From Duganella sp. CF517 (GTDB lineage Bacteria > Pseudomonadota > Gammaproteobacteria > Burkholderiales > Burkholderiaceae_D), in the NCBI RefSeq assembly GCF_900110275.1, contig NZ_FODC01000004.1:310001-374000 (forward strand): 64,000 nt of DNA, written 5' to 3'. Positions within the stretch are counted from its first letter, which is position 1; every line of letters starts with the position of its first letter. Position numbers and translations under genes: made by a program. This document shows, in pieces, positions 1 to 10,860 of this stretch. Below the pieces are notes generated by a model. That model saw only the letters and a list, made by a program, of their open reading frames with translations, searched no databases and was not told the origin of the DNA.

Positions 1-166
1 CGGAGCATGGAGTGCCTTGCAAGACAGGGGTAGCGTGAGTTTATCAAGCAATTCAACCAATCCGCATGCGGCGTTCACTCAAATGCGTGCGCGTTTGCAG
101 TCGTCCGGGCCTATTCAGTTACAATCTGCTGCGCCAAATCAGCCACCATAGCCACTATACCAACAC
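1..166. other. 5' intergenic stretch, possible weak promoter
   Basis: No gene was recognised here. TTGCAG (95-100) and TACAAT (120-125) could be -35 and -10 elements for the downstream lipoprotein gene, but the 19-bp spacer is longer than the usual 17. No clear Shine-Dalgarno precedes the ATG at 167. Confidence 0.3.
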
Positions 167-1087
167 ATGCAACTACGCCGTCTCACCCTCGCCGCTTTAG
201 CCATCTTCGCCGCAACCGCCATCGTCGGCTGCAAAACCACGCCAGTGATTGAAACGCCGGTCCAGCCGATCGCCTTGCCCGAGCCGCTACCGCCGCGCAA
301 GATCAAGATCGGCCTGGCGCTGGGCGGTGGCGCCGCGCGCGGCTTCGCCCACATCGGCGTGATCAAGGCGCTCGAGGCGCAGGGTATTTATCCGGATATC
401 GTCGTCGGCACCAGCGCCGGCAGCGTGGTCGGCGCCCTTTACGCGGCCGGGAACACCGGCTTCCAGCTGCAAAAACTCGCCTTCGACATGGATGAAGCGG
501 CGATCTCCGATTGGGCCATGCCGCTGTTCGGCAAAAGCACCGGCGTGTTGAAGGGCGAGGCGCTGCAGGCCTACGTCAACAAGGTGGTCAACAACCAGCC
601 GATGGAAAAGCTCAAGGTGCCGTTTGGCGCGGTGGCGACGGATTTGAAGACCGGCCAGCCGATTCTTTTCCAGCGCGGGAATACCGGCATGGCGGTGCGG
701 GCGTCGTCGTCGGTGCCGGGCGTGTTCCAGCCGGTGACGATCAGCGGCCGCTCGTATGTCGACGGCGGGTTGGTGGCGCCGGTGCCGGTGCGCTTCGCGC
801 GCGACATGGGCGCGGACTTCGTCATCGCCGTCAATATCTCCACGCAGGCCGACGTGCAGGCCACCGTCAGTTCGGTCGACGTCATCATGCAGACCTTCAG
901 CATCATGGGCCAGCGCATCAACCAGTATGAATTGAAGGACGCCGACATCGTCATCGCGCCGAGCCTGGGCAAGATGGCCGGCAACGACTTCGCCGGCCGC
1001 AATCAGGCGATTTTGGCCGGCGAACAGGCCGCCGCGCTGGCGATGCCGCAGATCAAACAGAAACTCGAAGCGCGGCGCAAGCCGTAG
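167..1087 (+). CDS. Patatin-like phospholipase family lipoprotein (RssA/NTE type)
   Basis: This is a 306-aa serine hydrolase of the patatin/NTE family, expected to cleave acyl esters of phospholipids or lysophospholipids. A hydrophobic leader ends in a lipobox (AIVGC, Cys22), so it is probably a membrane-anchored periplasmic lipoprotein. The oxyanion-hole glycines GGGAARG (53-59), the nucleophile elbow GTSAG (Ser83) and the catalytic aspartate in DGG (about residue 199) are all present, so the Ser-Asp dyad is intact. The length is normal for the bacterial family. It stands alone ahead of a GlcG-like gene. The natural substrate cannot be read from the sequence. Confidence 0.88.
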   Translation: MQLRRLTLAALAIFAATAIVGCKTTPVIETPVQPIALPEPLPPRKIKIGLALGGGAARGFAHIGVIKALEAQGIYPDIVVGTSAGSVVGALYAAGNTGFQLQKLAFDMDEAAISDWAMPLFGKSTGVLKGEALQAYVNKVVNNQPMEKLKVPFGAVATDLKTGQPILFQRGNTGMAVRASSSVPGVFQPVTISGRSYVDGGLVAPVPVRFARDMGADFVIAVNISTQADVQATVSSVDVIMQTFSIMGQRINQYELKDADIVIAPSLGKMAGNDFAGRNQAILAGEQAAALAMPQIKQKLEARRKP

Positions 1088-1135
1088 GCGTTACCGCATC
1101 CTCTATTATCACCGCTTGAAAAATAAGGAAGAACC

Positions 1136-1546
1136 ATGCAAACCAAACCATATTTGTCGCTCGCCGACGTCAAGAAAATCGCCGCCGCCGCCGAGGCCGA
1201 GGCCGCCGCCAACAAATGGGCGGTCGTGATCGCCATCGTCGACGACGGCGGCCATCTGCTGTGGCTGCAGCGCCAGGACGGTGCCGCGCCGCTGTCGTCG
1301 CACATCGCGCCGGCCAAGGCGCGCGTGTCGGCGCTGGGCCGCCGCGAATCGAAGATCTACGAAGACATGATCAACAACGGCCGCGTCTCGTTCCTGAGCG
1401 CGCCGGCGCCGCAAACCGATGGCATGCTCGAAGGCGGCGTGCCGATCATCGTTGATGGCCACATCATCGGCGCGGTCGGCGTCTCGGGCGTCAAATCGGC
1501 GGAAGACGCGCAAATCGCCAAGGCCGGCATCGCCGCGCTGAATTAA
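1136..1546 (+). CDS. GlcG/HbpS family heme-binding-like protein
   Basis: This 136-aa protein belongs to the GlcG/HbpS (DUF336) family: the middle carries the family's conserved AVVIAIVDDGGHLLWLQRQDG strand-turn and the C-terminal half has the glycine-rich GGVPIIVDGHIIGAVGVSG segment. Family members include a heme-degrading sensor protein (HbpS) and a protein of unknown role in the glycolate operon (GlcG). No signal peptide is visible, so a cytoplasmic location is likely. AAGGAAG lies just upstream of the ATG. No glycolate genes are adjacent, so the function is open. Confidence 0.8.
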   Translation: MQTKPYLSLADVKKIAAAAEAEAAANKWAVVIAIVDDGGHLLWLQRQDGAAPLSSHIAPAKARVSALGRRESKIYEDMINNGRVSFLSAPAPQTDGMLEGGVPIIVDGHIIGAVGVSGVKSAEDAQIAKAGIAALN

Positions 1547-1742
1547 GTTCCACGCTGAACTCCAGGGTCAGGTCCGTCATTGCTACACAGGCTCGACATT
1601 GGGAGGGCTACACGGGCCGTCGGCGGCGCATGCATGGCGGTTTACGCTTCGCCTATTCCTACGCGGATCTTCGACGGATCAGCCCGTCTAGCGATGGAGG
1701 ACCGGATCCCGGAGTGTGACATGTTGATCTGGCAAGGAAAAG
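1547..1742. other. Intergenic spacer with a REP-like motif
   Basis: No convincing gene is seen; an 84-codon open frame (1580-1834) lacks a ribosome-binding site and crosses the terminator and the carA promoter. The motif AGGGTCAGGTCCGTCATT (about 1563-1580) resembles the start of the tandem repeat at 51562-51691 and may be a degenerate member of the same family. Confidence 0.4.
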
Positions 1743-1770
1743 AAATCGTCCGCTCAGGGCGATTTTTTTT
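1743..1770 (+). terminator. Rho-independent terminator
   Basis: AAATCGTCC pairs with GGGCGATTT (one T-G wobble) around the loop GCTCA, and is followed by a run of eight T (1763-1770). It would end transcription from the GlcG-like gene before the carA promoter. Confidence 0.75.
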
Positions 1771-1793
1771 GCCGCGATTTCGCCGGCCTTCCA

Positions 1794-1822
1794 TTGCCAA
1801 GCAGGTGGGATTTGGTTATAAT
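1794..1822 (+). promoter_or_regulatory. Sigma-70-type promoter of carAB
   Basis: TTGCCA (1794-1799) and a perfect TATAAT (1817-1822) are separated by exactly 17 bp. Transcription should start near 1829, giving a 5' leader of about 143 nt before carA. Confidence 0.75.
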
Positions 1823-1828
1823 TCAAAG

Positions 1829-1971
1829 GTTTAGCCAATCTCACCTCTACCGTAGCCGACTACCACTCACTCCATATTCAATCTGACCATCCACCCCGGC
1901 CTGCGACGGCGGGGGACACACGACGGTCGTCTGACGTGGCGCAGCTACGGTAACTTTATCAGGAGTTACCC
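1829..1971 (+). promoter_or_regulatory. Structured carA leader, candidate riboswitch-like switch
   Basis: TACCGTAGC (1848-1856) is the exact reverse complement of GCTACGGTA (1944-1952) and would close a domain of about 105 nt. Inside it, CCCCG/CGGGG (1894-1898/1910-1914) and GAC/GTC (1922-1924/1929-1931) can form further hairpins. GGTAACT (1949-1955) also pairs perfectly with AGTTACC (1964-1970), a hairpin that takes up the Shine-Dalgarno AGGAG (1961-1965). The two pairings share bases 1949-1952 and exclude each other, so the long-range stem would free the ribosome-binding site. I do not recognise the fold as a known riboswitch class, and no ligand can be named. Confidence 0.5.
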
Positions 1972-3135
1972 TTGCCGCCATTTTTTTCTGGCCCCGCCGT
2001 TCCAGCCATACTGGCCCTCGCCGACGGAACCATTTTTAAAGGTTTTTCAATCGGCGCCGCCGGCCATACCACCGGGGAAGTCGTTTTCAATACCTCCATG
2101 ACCGGCTATCAGGAAATCCTGACCGATCCCAGCTATTGCCGCCAGATCGTCACCCTGACGTATCCACACATCGGCAACACCGGCGTCAATCCAGAAGACG
2201 TCGAGTCCTCCAAAGTCCACGCGGCCGGCCTAATCATCCGTGACCTGCCGTTGATGGCGTCGAACTTCCGCTCCACCCAGTCGCTGGCCGATTACCTGAA
2301 GGCCGAGAACATCGTCGCCATCGCCGGTATCGACACCCGCAAACTGACCCGCATCCTGCGCGAAAAAGGCGCACAATCCGGCGCCATCCTGGTCGGCACG
2401 CAAGGCAACGAGCCGTCCACCGCGCAAGCGCTGGAACTGGCCCGTTCCTTCCCCGGCCTGGCCGGCATGGACCTGGCCAAAGTCGTCTCGACCAAGACCG
2501 CCTACGAATTCACCGAAGCGGAATGGACGCTCGGCGAAGGCTACGGCAAACTCGCGGAGCCCAAGTTCCACGTGGTCGCGTACGACTACGGCGTCAAGCG
2601 CAACATCCTGCGCATGCTGGTGGAGCGCGGCTGCAAAGTGACGGTGCTGCCGGCGCAAGCTACCGCCGCCGACGCGCTGGCCCTGAACCCGGACGGCGTG
2701 TTCCTGTCGAACGGCCCGGGCGACCCGGAGCCGTGCGATTACGCGATCGCCGCCACCAAGGAATTGATCGACAAAGGCATCCCGGTGTTCGGTATCTGCC
2801 TGGGCCACCAGATCATGGCACTGGCCTCCGGCGCGAAAACGCTGAAGATGAAGTTCGGCCACCACGGCGCCAACCACCCGGTGCAGGACCTGGACAGCAA
2901 GAAGGTGATGATCACCTCGCAGAACCACGGTTTCGCCGTGGACGCCGCGACGCTGCCGGCCAACACCCGCGTAACCCATAGCTCGTTGTTCGACGGCTCG
3001 CTGCAGGGCTTCGCCCGCACCGACAAACCGGCGTTCTGCTTCCAGGGCCACCCTGAAGCTTCGCCCGGCCCGACTGACGTCGCTTACCTGTTTGACCGCT
3101 TCATCGGCATGATGGAAGCAACGGAGAAAAAATAA
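1972..3135 (+). CDS. carA: Carbamoyl-phosphate synthase small subunit (glutaminase)
   Basis: CarA hydrolyses glutamine and passes ammonia to CarB to make carbamoyl phosphate for pyrimidine and arginine synthesis. The 387-aa protein has the N-terminal CPSase small-chain domain, then a class I glutamine amidotransferase domain with the nucleophile Cys276 in GICLGHQ and the His360-Glu362 pair in HPE. Translation starts at a TTG, six bases after AGGAG (1961-1965); no ATG lies upstream in frame after the promoter. Only one base separates its stop from the carB start. The start region is embedded in the leader hairpin described separately. Confidence 0.97.
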   Translation: MPPFFSGPAVPAILALADGTIFKGFSIGAAGHTTGEVVFNTSMTGYQEILTDPSYCRQIVTLTYPHIGNTGVNPEDVESSKVHAAGLIIRDLPLMASNFRSTQSLADYLKAENIVAIAGIDTRKLTRILREKGAQSGAILVGTQGNEPSTAQALELARSFPGLAGMDLAKVVSTKTAYEFTEAEWTLGEGYGKLAEPKFHVVAYDYGVKRNILRMLVERGCKVTVLPAQATAADALALNPDGVFLSNGPGDPEPCDYAIAATKELIDKGIPVFGICLGHQIMALASGAKTLKMKFGHHGANHPVQDLDSKKVMITSQNHGFAVDAATLPANTRVTHSSLFDGSLQGFARTDKPAFCFQGHPEASPGPTDVAYLFDRFIGMMEATEKK

Positions 3136-3136
3136 G

Positions 3137-6367
<3,231 letters not shown>

Positions 6368-6385
6368 GGCTTAGCAGTACTTTTG

Positions 6386-6429
6386 AACCACAGAGCTCGC
6401 GCTGCAGTTGGCGTGGCCTCTGTGGTTTT
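6386..6429 (+). terminator. Stem-loop between carB and greA
   Basis: AACCACAGAG (6386-6395) is the exact reverse complement of CTCTGTGGTT (6418-6427), separated by 22 nt and followed by a short T tract (6426-6429). It may be a terminator or attenuator limiting read-through from carAB into greA. The large loop and short T tract make it weaker than the other terminators here. Confidence 0.5.
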
Positions 6430-6458
6430 CCATTGTAAAACCAGAGTAAATAAACAAC

Positions 6459-6935
6459 ATGACTTCAGTTCCACTTACCAAGTACGGCGCCGAGCTCTTG
6501 AAAGAAGAGTTGCACCAGTTGAAGACCAAAGAACGCCGTATCGTGATCGACGCGATTGCTGAAGCGCGTTCGCATGGCGACCTGTCGGAAAACGCCGAGT
6601 ACGACGCCGCCAAGGAGCGCCAGGCGTTCGTCGAAGGCCGCATCGCGGAATTGGAAGGTAAGCTGAGCGCCGCGCAGATCATCGATCCGACCACCCTGGA
6701 CGCCGAAGGCCGCGTCGTGTTCGCGTCGACCGTCGACCTCGAAGACCTGGAATCGGGCGCGAAAGTGACCTACCAGATCGTCGGCCTGGACGAGGCGGAT
6801 CTGAAATTGAGCAAAGTATCGGTGACCTCGCCGATCGCCCGCGCGCTGATCGGCAAGTCCGCCGGCGACGTGGTGGAAGTGCAGGCGCCGTCGGGCCCGC
6901 GCGAATACGAAATTCTGGAAGTGCGTTACATCTGA
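6459..6935 (+). CDS. greA: Transcription elongation factor GreA
   Basis: GreA binds RNA polymerase through the secondary channel and stimulates cleavage of backtracked transcripts. The 158-aa protein has the N-terminal antiparallel coiled coil with the conserved HGDLSENAEYDAAKERQ segment (tip acidic residues included) and the C-terminal FKBP-like domain. Length is typical. Its stop overlaps the next start by one base (TGATG), indicating translational coupling to the DUF4149 gene. The carAB-greA order is common in betaproteobacteria. Confidence 0.97.
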   Translation: MTSVPLTKYGAELLKEELHQLKTKERRIVIDAIAEARSHGDLSENAEYDAAKERQAFVEGRIAELEGKLSAAQIIDPTTLDAEGRVVFASTVDLEDLESGAKVTYQIVGLDEADLKLSKVSVTSPIARALIGKSAGDVVEVQAPSGPREYEILEVRYI

Positions 6936-7417
6936 TGCTACTTGCGCGTATCCGTTTGCTGGTCGCGACCTTGTGGGCGGGCAGTTTGTGGGCGATCGGC
7001 TATCTGGCCGCCCCGACCCTGTTCGCCACCTTGAGCGACCGCGCGCTGGCCGGCACCATCGCCGCCAGCCTCTTTAACAACCTCGCATGGCTGTCGATCG
7101 CCTGCGCCGCGATCATGCTGGTGCTGGTGTGGGTGAGCAAGGGCACGGAGACGGCCGGGATCTTCGCCGGTTCGGCCCGCAACTCCGAGGTCAAGTCGCG
7201 CCGCACGTTGATGGCGGTGATCCTGGTGATGCTGGGGTGTACGCTGGTGTCGCACTTCGGCTTGCAGCCGATGATGGGCGCGTTGCGTGCCGCGGCGGGG
7301 CCGGGCGGTGTGATGGAATCGGCCGCCAAGAACGAGTTCGGCATCCTGCACGGCATTTCCAGCGGTCTGTTCTTGGTGCAGAGTTTGCTGGCCGCGTGGC
7401 TGGTGATCAAGCAATAA
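6935..7417 (+). CDS. DUF4149 domain membrane protein
   Basis: This 160-aa protein has four predicted hydrophobic segments (about 5-25, 45-65, 85-105 and 135-155) and matches the small DUF4149 inner-membrane family often found beside greA in betaproteobacteria. The ATG overlaps the greA stop codon by one base. No catalytic motif is visible and the function is unknown. Confidence 0.8.
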   Translation: MLLARIRLLVATLWAGSLWAIGYLAAPTLFATLSDRALAGTIAASLFNNLAWLSIACAAIMLVLVWVSKGTETAGIFAGSARNSEVKSRRTLMAVILVMLGCTLVSHFGLQPMMGALRAAAGPGGVMESAAKNEFGILHGISSGLFLVQSLLAAWLVIKQ

Positions 7418-7439
7418 CTAAGCAATAATGTAGTGTTTT

Positions 7440-7466
7440 CGTCCTTTCCCCGCCGGGGAAAGGACG
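7440..7466. terminator. Convergent hairpin between DUF4149 gene and yhbY
   Basis: CGTCCTTTCCCC (7440-7451) pairs perfectly with GGGGAAAGGACG (7455-7466) around a three-base loop. It lies between convergent genes, but neither strand has a T tract after the stem, so it may stabilise 3' ends rather than act as a classical terminator. Confidence 0.45.
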
Positions 7467-7476
7467 ATGCCCGGGT

Positions 7477-7947
7477 TTATTTCGAACCCAGAGCGCTCTT
7501 CTTCGAGGATTTCTGCTGTGGCTTGGCGCGCTTGATGTTGCCGCCCTGGGTCACGCGTTCATTCCCTTTCAACAGCACCTTGGTCACGGACGGACGCTTG
7601 GTGCCGCTCGGGCTAGGCTTGACGATGGTCACTTCCCGCAGGCCTTTGCCCGACGTCGAGCGTTCCTTCGTGGTTTCCACTTTCGGACGGTACAGGACCA
7701 GCAGCTTGCCGATGTGTTGCACCGGCGCCGCGTCCAGTTGCTCGCAGATGGTGTCGTACATGGCGGCGCGCGCTTCGCGGTCGTCGCCGAACACGCGCAC
7801 CTTGATCAGGCCGTGCGAATCGAGGCCCAGGGCGATTTCCTTGAGGACGTTGGCGGTCAGTCCCGCTTCGCCGATCAGAACGATGGGCTTCAGCGCGTGA
7901 GCTTCGGCGCGCAGGGCGCTGCGCTCAACGGGTGTAAGTTTTTGCAT
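7477..7947 (-). CDS. yhbY: YhbY family RNA-binding protein (CRS1-YhbY/CRM domain)
   Basis: The 156-aa protein carries a CRM domain (about residues 4-95) with the diagnostic IVLIGEAGLTANVLKEI loop, which matches the family's G-x-x-G RNA-binding motif. YhbY proteins associate with pre-50S ribosomal particles. The C-terminal 50 residues are rich in Lys, Arg, Ser and Pro, an extension not present in E. coli YhbY and common in betaproteobacterial forms. It is divergent from rlmE with 43 bp between starts, as in many proteobacteria. Confidence 0.92.
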   Translation of the reverse strand: MQKLTPVERSALRAEAHALKPIVLIGEAGLTANVLKEIALGLDSHGLIKVRVFGDDREARAAMYDTICEQLDAAPVQHIGKLLVLYRPKVETTKERSTSGKGLREVTIVKPSPSGTKRPSVTKVLLKGNERVTQGGNIKRAKPQQKSSKKSALGSK

Positions 7948-7990
7948 AATATATTTTTAGTGGTTCCCTTAAAGGCAGTATTCTACGCGA

Positions 7991-8683
7991 ATGAAGAAGA
8001 AGAAATTAAACAAAAACTGGTTGCACGACCACATTAACGACCCTTACGTGAAATTAGCGCAAAAAGAGGGCTACCGCGCCCGCGCCGCTTTCAAGCTCAA
8101 GGAGATCGACGAGGACGAGCACCTGATCAAGCCCGACCAGGTCATCGTCGACCTCGGTTGCACCCCCGGCAGCTGGGGCCAATACGTGCGCCGCAAGCTG
8201 GCCGGCAAGGATGGCGGCGGCATCAACGGCACCCTGATCGGCCTCGACATGCTGCCGATGGAGCCGATCGCCGACTTCCATTTCATCCAGGGCGATTTCC
8301 GCGAGCCGGACGTGTTGCAACAGCTCGAAGACGTGGTCAAGGGCCGCAAAGTTGACGTTGTGTTATCGGATATGGCGCCCAACCTGTCCGGCATCGCCAG
8401 TGCCGACGCCGCGCGCATGGAACATCTGATCGATCTGGCAATAGAATTCTCGCAGGCGCATTTGAAACCTAGCGGTTCCTTGCTGGTCAAATGTTTTAAG
8501 GACATGGGTTTTAACGATATCGTGTTGAAGTTTCGCCAAGAGTTTAAAACCGTGGTGCAAAAAAAACCGAAAGCCAGCCGCGACAAATCGTCCGAGATTT
8601 TCCTGCTCGGCCGTGGTTTGAAAAACCCCACCGATGGCATGGCGTCGGCGCAACCGCTCGAATCCGACCAATTCCGTCCTTGA
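7991..8683 (+). CDS. rlmE: 23S rRNA (uridine-2552-2'-O)-methyltransferase
   Basis: RlmE (RrmJ/FtsJ) methylates U2552 in the A loop of 23S rRNA using S-adenosylmethionine. The 230-aa sequence has the basic N-terminus, the SAM-binding DLGCTPGSWGQY motif (about 52-63), the catalytic aspartate in LSDMAPNLSG, the lysine in LVKCFKDMG and the late glutamate in SSEIFLLGRG, which together give the K-D-K-E tetrad. Length is near the E. coli protein (209 aa) with a short C-terminal extension. The rlmE-ftsH order is the classical heat-shock arrangement. Confidence 0.97.
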   Translation: MKKKKLNKNWLHDHINDPYVKLAQKEGYRARAAFKLKEIDEDEHLIKPDQVIVDLGCTPGSWGQYVRRKLAGKDGGGINGTLIGLDMLPMEPIADFHFIQGDFREPDVLQQLEDVVKGRKVDVVLSDMAPNLSGIASADAARMEHLIDLAIEFSQAHLKPSGSLLVKCFKDMGFNDIVLKFRQEFKTVVQKKPKASRDKSSEIFLLGRGLKNPTDGMASAQPLESDQFRP

Positions 8684-8894
8684 TCGCCCTTGTTTTTTAC
8701 CGTACGGGCCGCACATCCAGCAAGGAAGCGTACTTTTGTCTTGATCCGCACCAAATTTTGATCAAATAATGTGCGTTTCTGCTGGGTTTACACCCCTGCG
8801 CACGGGTGGGCTTCTGGCACCGCCTGCTTATTACGAGTAAAATCGGGTTTCTAGCCCTAGGTTAAAAGATGCGCCCCGCATCCAAGGAGTTTTC
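8684..8894. other. rlmE-ftsH spacer with hairpin before the ftsH ribosome-binding site
   Basis: The 211-bp gap probably holds an ftsH promoter; TAAAAT (about 8838-8843) could be a -10 element but no good -35 was found. GATGCG (8868-8873) pairs with CGCATC (8877-8882) immediately before the Shine-Dalgarno AAGGAG (8884-8889). Confidence 0.35.
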
Positions 8895-10778
8895 GTGAAT
8901 AACATGTTTTCCAAATCAGCCATCTGGGTAGTCGTCGTACTGCTCCTGCTCATGCTGTACAAGCAGTTCGATAGCCATGGCGTTGCAGGCGGCGCCAAAC
9001 CCATCGCTTACTCCGATTTGCTGGATGACGTGAAAGCCAAGCGCATCAAGGATGTCGTGATCGAGGGTGGCAACATCACCGCGACCCGCACCGATGACAC
9101 CAAGGTCCGCACCACCGCCACGATCCTCGATCGCGGCCTGGTCGGCGACCTGCGCGACAACGGCATCCGTTTCGACGTGAAACCACCCGAGGAGCCATCG
9201 TTCCTGCAGCAGGTATTCGTCTCGTGGTTCCCGATGCTGTTGCTGATCGGCGTATGGATCTTCTTCATGCGGCAGATGCAGGGCGGCGGCAAGGGCGGCG
9301 CGTTCTCCTTTGGCAAGTCGAAGGCGCGCATGATGGACGAATCGAACAACACCGTCACCTTCGCCGACGTCGCCGGTTGCGACGAGGCGAAGGAAGAGGT
9401 CAACGAGATCGTCGACTTCCTCAAGGACCCGAGCAAGTTCCAGAAACTGGGCGGCCGCATTCCACGCGGCGTGCTGATGGTCGGTCCTCCGGGCACGGGT
9501 AAAACCCTGCTGGCGCGCGCCATCGCCGGCGAAGCCAAGGTGCCGTTCTTCTCGATCTCCGGTTCGGACTTCGTCGAGATGTTCGTCGGTGTCGGCGCCA
9601 GCCGCGTGCGCGACATGTTCGAGAACGCCAAAAAGCATTCGCCTTGCATCATCTTCATCGACGAGATCGACGCGGTCGGCCGTCACCGTGGCGCCGGCAT
9701 GGGCGGCGGCAACGACGAACGCGAACAAACCTTGAACCAGTTGCTGGTCGAGATGGACGGTTTCGAAGCGTCGTCCGGCGTGATCGTGGTCGCCGCGACC
9801 AACCGCGCCGACGTGCTGGATAAGGCGCTGCTGCGTCCGGGCCGTTTCGACCGTCAAGTCTCGGTCGGCCTGCCGGACATCCGCGGCCGCGAGCAGATCC
9901 TGAACGTGCACATGCGCAAAGTGCCGATCGGCACCGACGTCAAGGCCGACATCCTGGCCCGCGGTACCCCTGGCTTCTCGGGCGCCGACCTGGCCAACTT
10001 GGTCAACGAGGCGGCCCTGTTCGCCGCGCGCCGTAGCAAGCGCCTGGTCGATATGATCGACTTCGAGGATGCCAAGGACAAGATCTTCATGGGTCCGGAG
10101 CGCAAGTCGATGGTCATCCGCGAGGAAGAGCGCCGCAACACCGCGTATCACGAGTCGGGCCACGCGGTCGTCGCCAAGCTGTTGCCGAAGGCCGACCCGG
10201 TGCACAAAGTGACGATCATGCCGCGCGGCTGGGCGCTGGGCCTGACCTGGCAGCTGCCCGAGCACGACAACATCTCCGGCTACAAGGACAAGATGCTGGA
10301 AGAGATCTCGATCCTGTTCGGTGGCCGTATTGCCGAGGAAATCTTCGTCGGCCAGATGTCGACCGGCGCCTCGAACGACTTCTCGCGCGCCACCAAGGTG
10401 GCCCGCTCGATGGTGACCCGCTTCGGCATGTCCGACGCGATGGGCGTGATGGTCTACGAGGACAGCCAGAACGACGGCTTCTTCGGCGGCGCGTCGAAGA
10501 CGATTTCCGAGGCGACCCAGCAAATGGTCGACGCCGAGATCCGCAACATCCTGGACCAGCAATACAAGCTGGCCCGCTCGCTGCTCGAGGCGAACCGCGA
10601 CAAGGTCGAGGTCATGACGAAAGCGCTGCTGGAATGGGAAACCATCGACGCGGACCAGATCAACGACATCATGGCCGGCCTGGAGCCGCGGGCGCCGAAG
10701 CCGGGCGTGACGATCCGCAAACAGCCGCCCAGCGACGGCGGCACCGGCGTGACGCCAAGCGTGACGGCGCCAGCCTAA
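8895..10778 (+). CDS. ftsH: ATP-dependent zinc metalloprotease FtsH
   Basis: FtsH is a membrane-bound hexameric AAA+ protease that degrades regulatory and damaged membrane proteins. The 627-aa protein has two transmembrane segments (about 8-22 and 107-126) flanking a periplasmic domain, an AAA domain with Walker A GPPGTGKT (197-204), and an M41 protease domain with HESGH (419-423). The C-terminus is Pro/Gly/Thr rich. The start is a GTG five bases after AAGGAG; an in-frame ATG three codons later (8904) is a possible alternative. It sits downstream of rlmE and is followed by a strong terminator. Confidence 0.98.
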   Translation: MNNMFSKSAIWVVVVLLLLMLYKQFDSHGVAGGAKPIAYSDLLDDVKAKRIKDVVIEGGNITATRTDDTKVRTTATILDRGLVGDLRDNGIRFDVKPPEEPSFLQQVFVSWFPMLLLIGVWIFFMRQMQGGGKGGAFSFGKSKARMMDESNNTVTFADVAGCDEAKEEVNEIVDFLKDPSKFQKLGGRIPRGVLMVGPPGTGKTLLARAIAGEAKVPFFSISGSDFVEMFVGVGASRVRDMFENAKKHSPCIIFIDEIDAVGRHRGAGMGGGNDEREQTLNQLLVEMDGFEASSGVIVVAATNRADVLDKALLRPGRFDRQVSVGLPDIRGREQILNVHMRKVPIGTDVKADILARGTPGFSGADLANLVNEAALFAARRSKRLVDMIDFEDAKDKIFMGPERKSMVIREEERRNTAYHESGHAVVAKLLPKADPVHKVTIMPRGWALGLTWQLPEHDNISGYKDKMLEEISILFGGRIAEEIFVGQMSTGASNDFSRATKVARSMVTRFGMSDAMGVMVYEDSQNDGFFGGASKTISEATQQMVDAEIRNILDQQYKLARSLLEANRDKVEVMTKALLEWETIDADQINDIMAGLEPRAPKPGVTIRKQPPSDGGTGVTPSVTAPA

Positions 10779-10810
10779 GCGGTGGGCCGCACGGTCCGCT
10801 AGCAAAGACA

Positions 10811-10838
10811 AGGGTGAGGAGAAATCCTCGCCCTTTTT
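10811..10838 (+). terminator. Rho-independent terminator of ftsH
   Basis: AGGGTGAGGA (10811-10820) pairs with TCCTCGCCCT (10825-10834) around a GAAA tetraloop, with one T-G wobble, and runs into five T. It separates ftsH from folP. Confidence 0.9.
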
Positions 10839-10860
10839 CATTCCCCCACCCGTTTTCTTC

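Noticed and set aside
1580..1834. An 84-codon frame between the GlcG-like gene and carA
   Set aside because: It spans a terminator and a strong promoter, with no ribosome-binding site or recognisable sequence.
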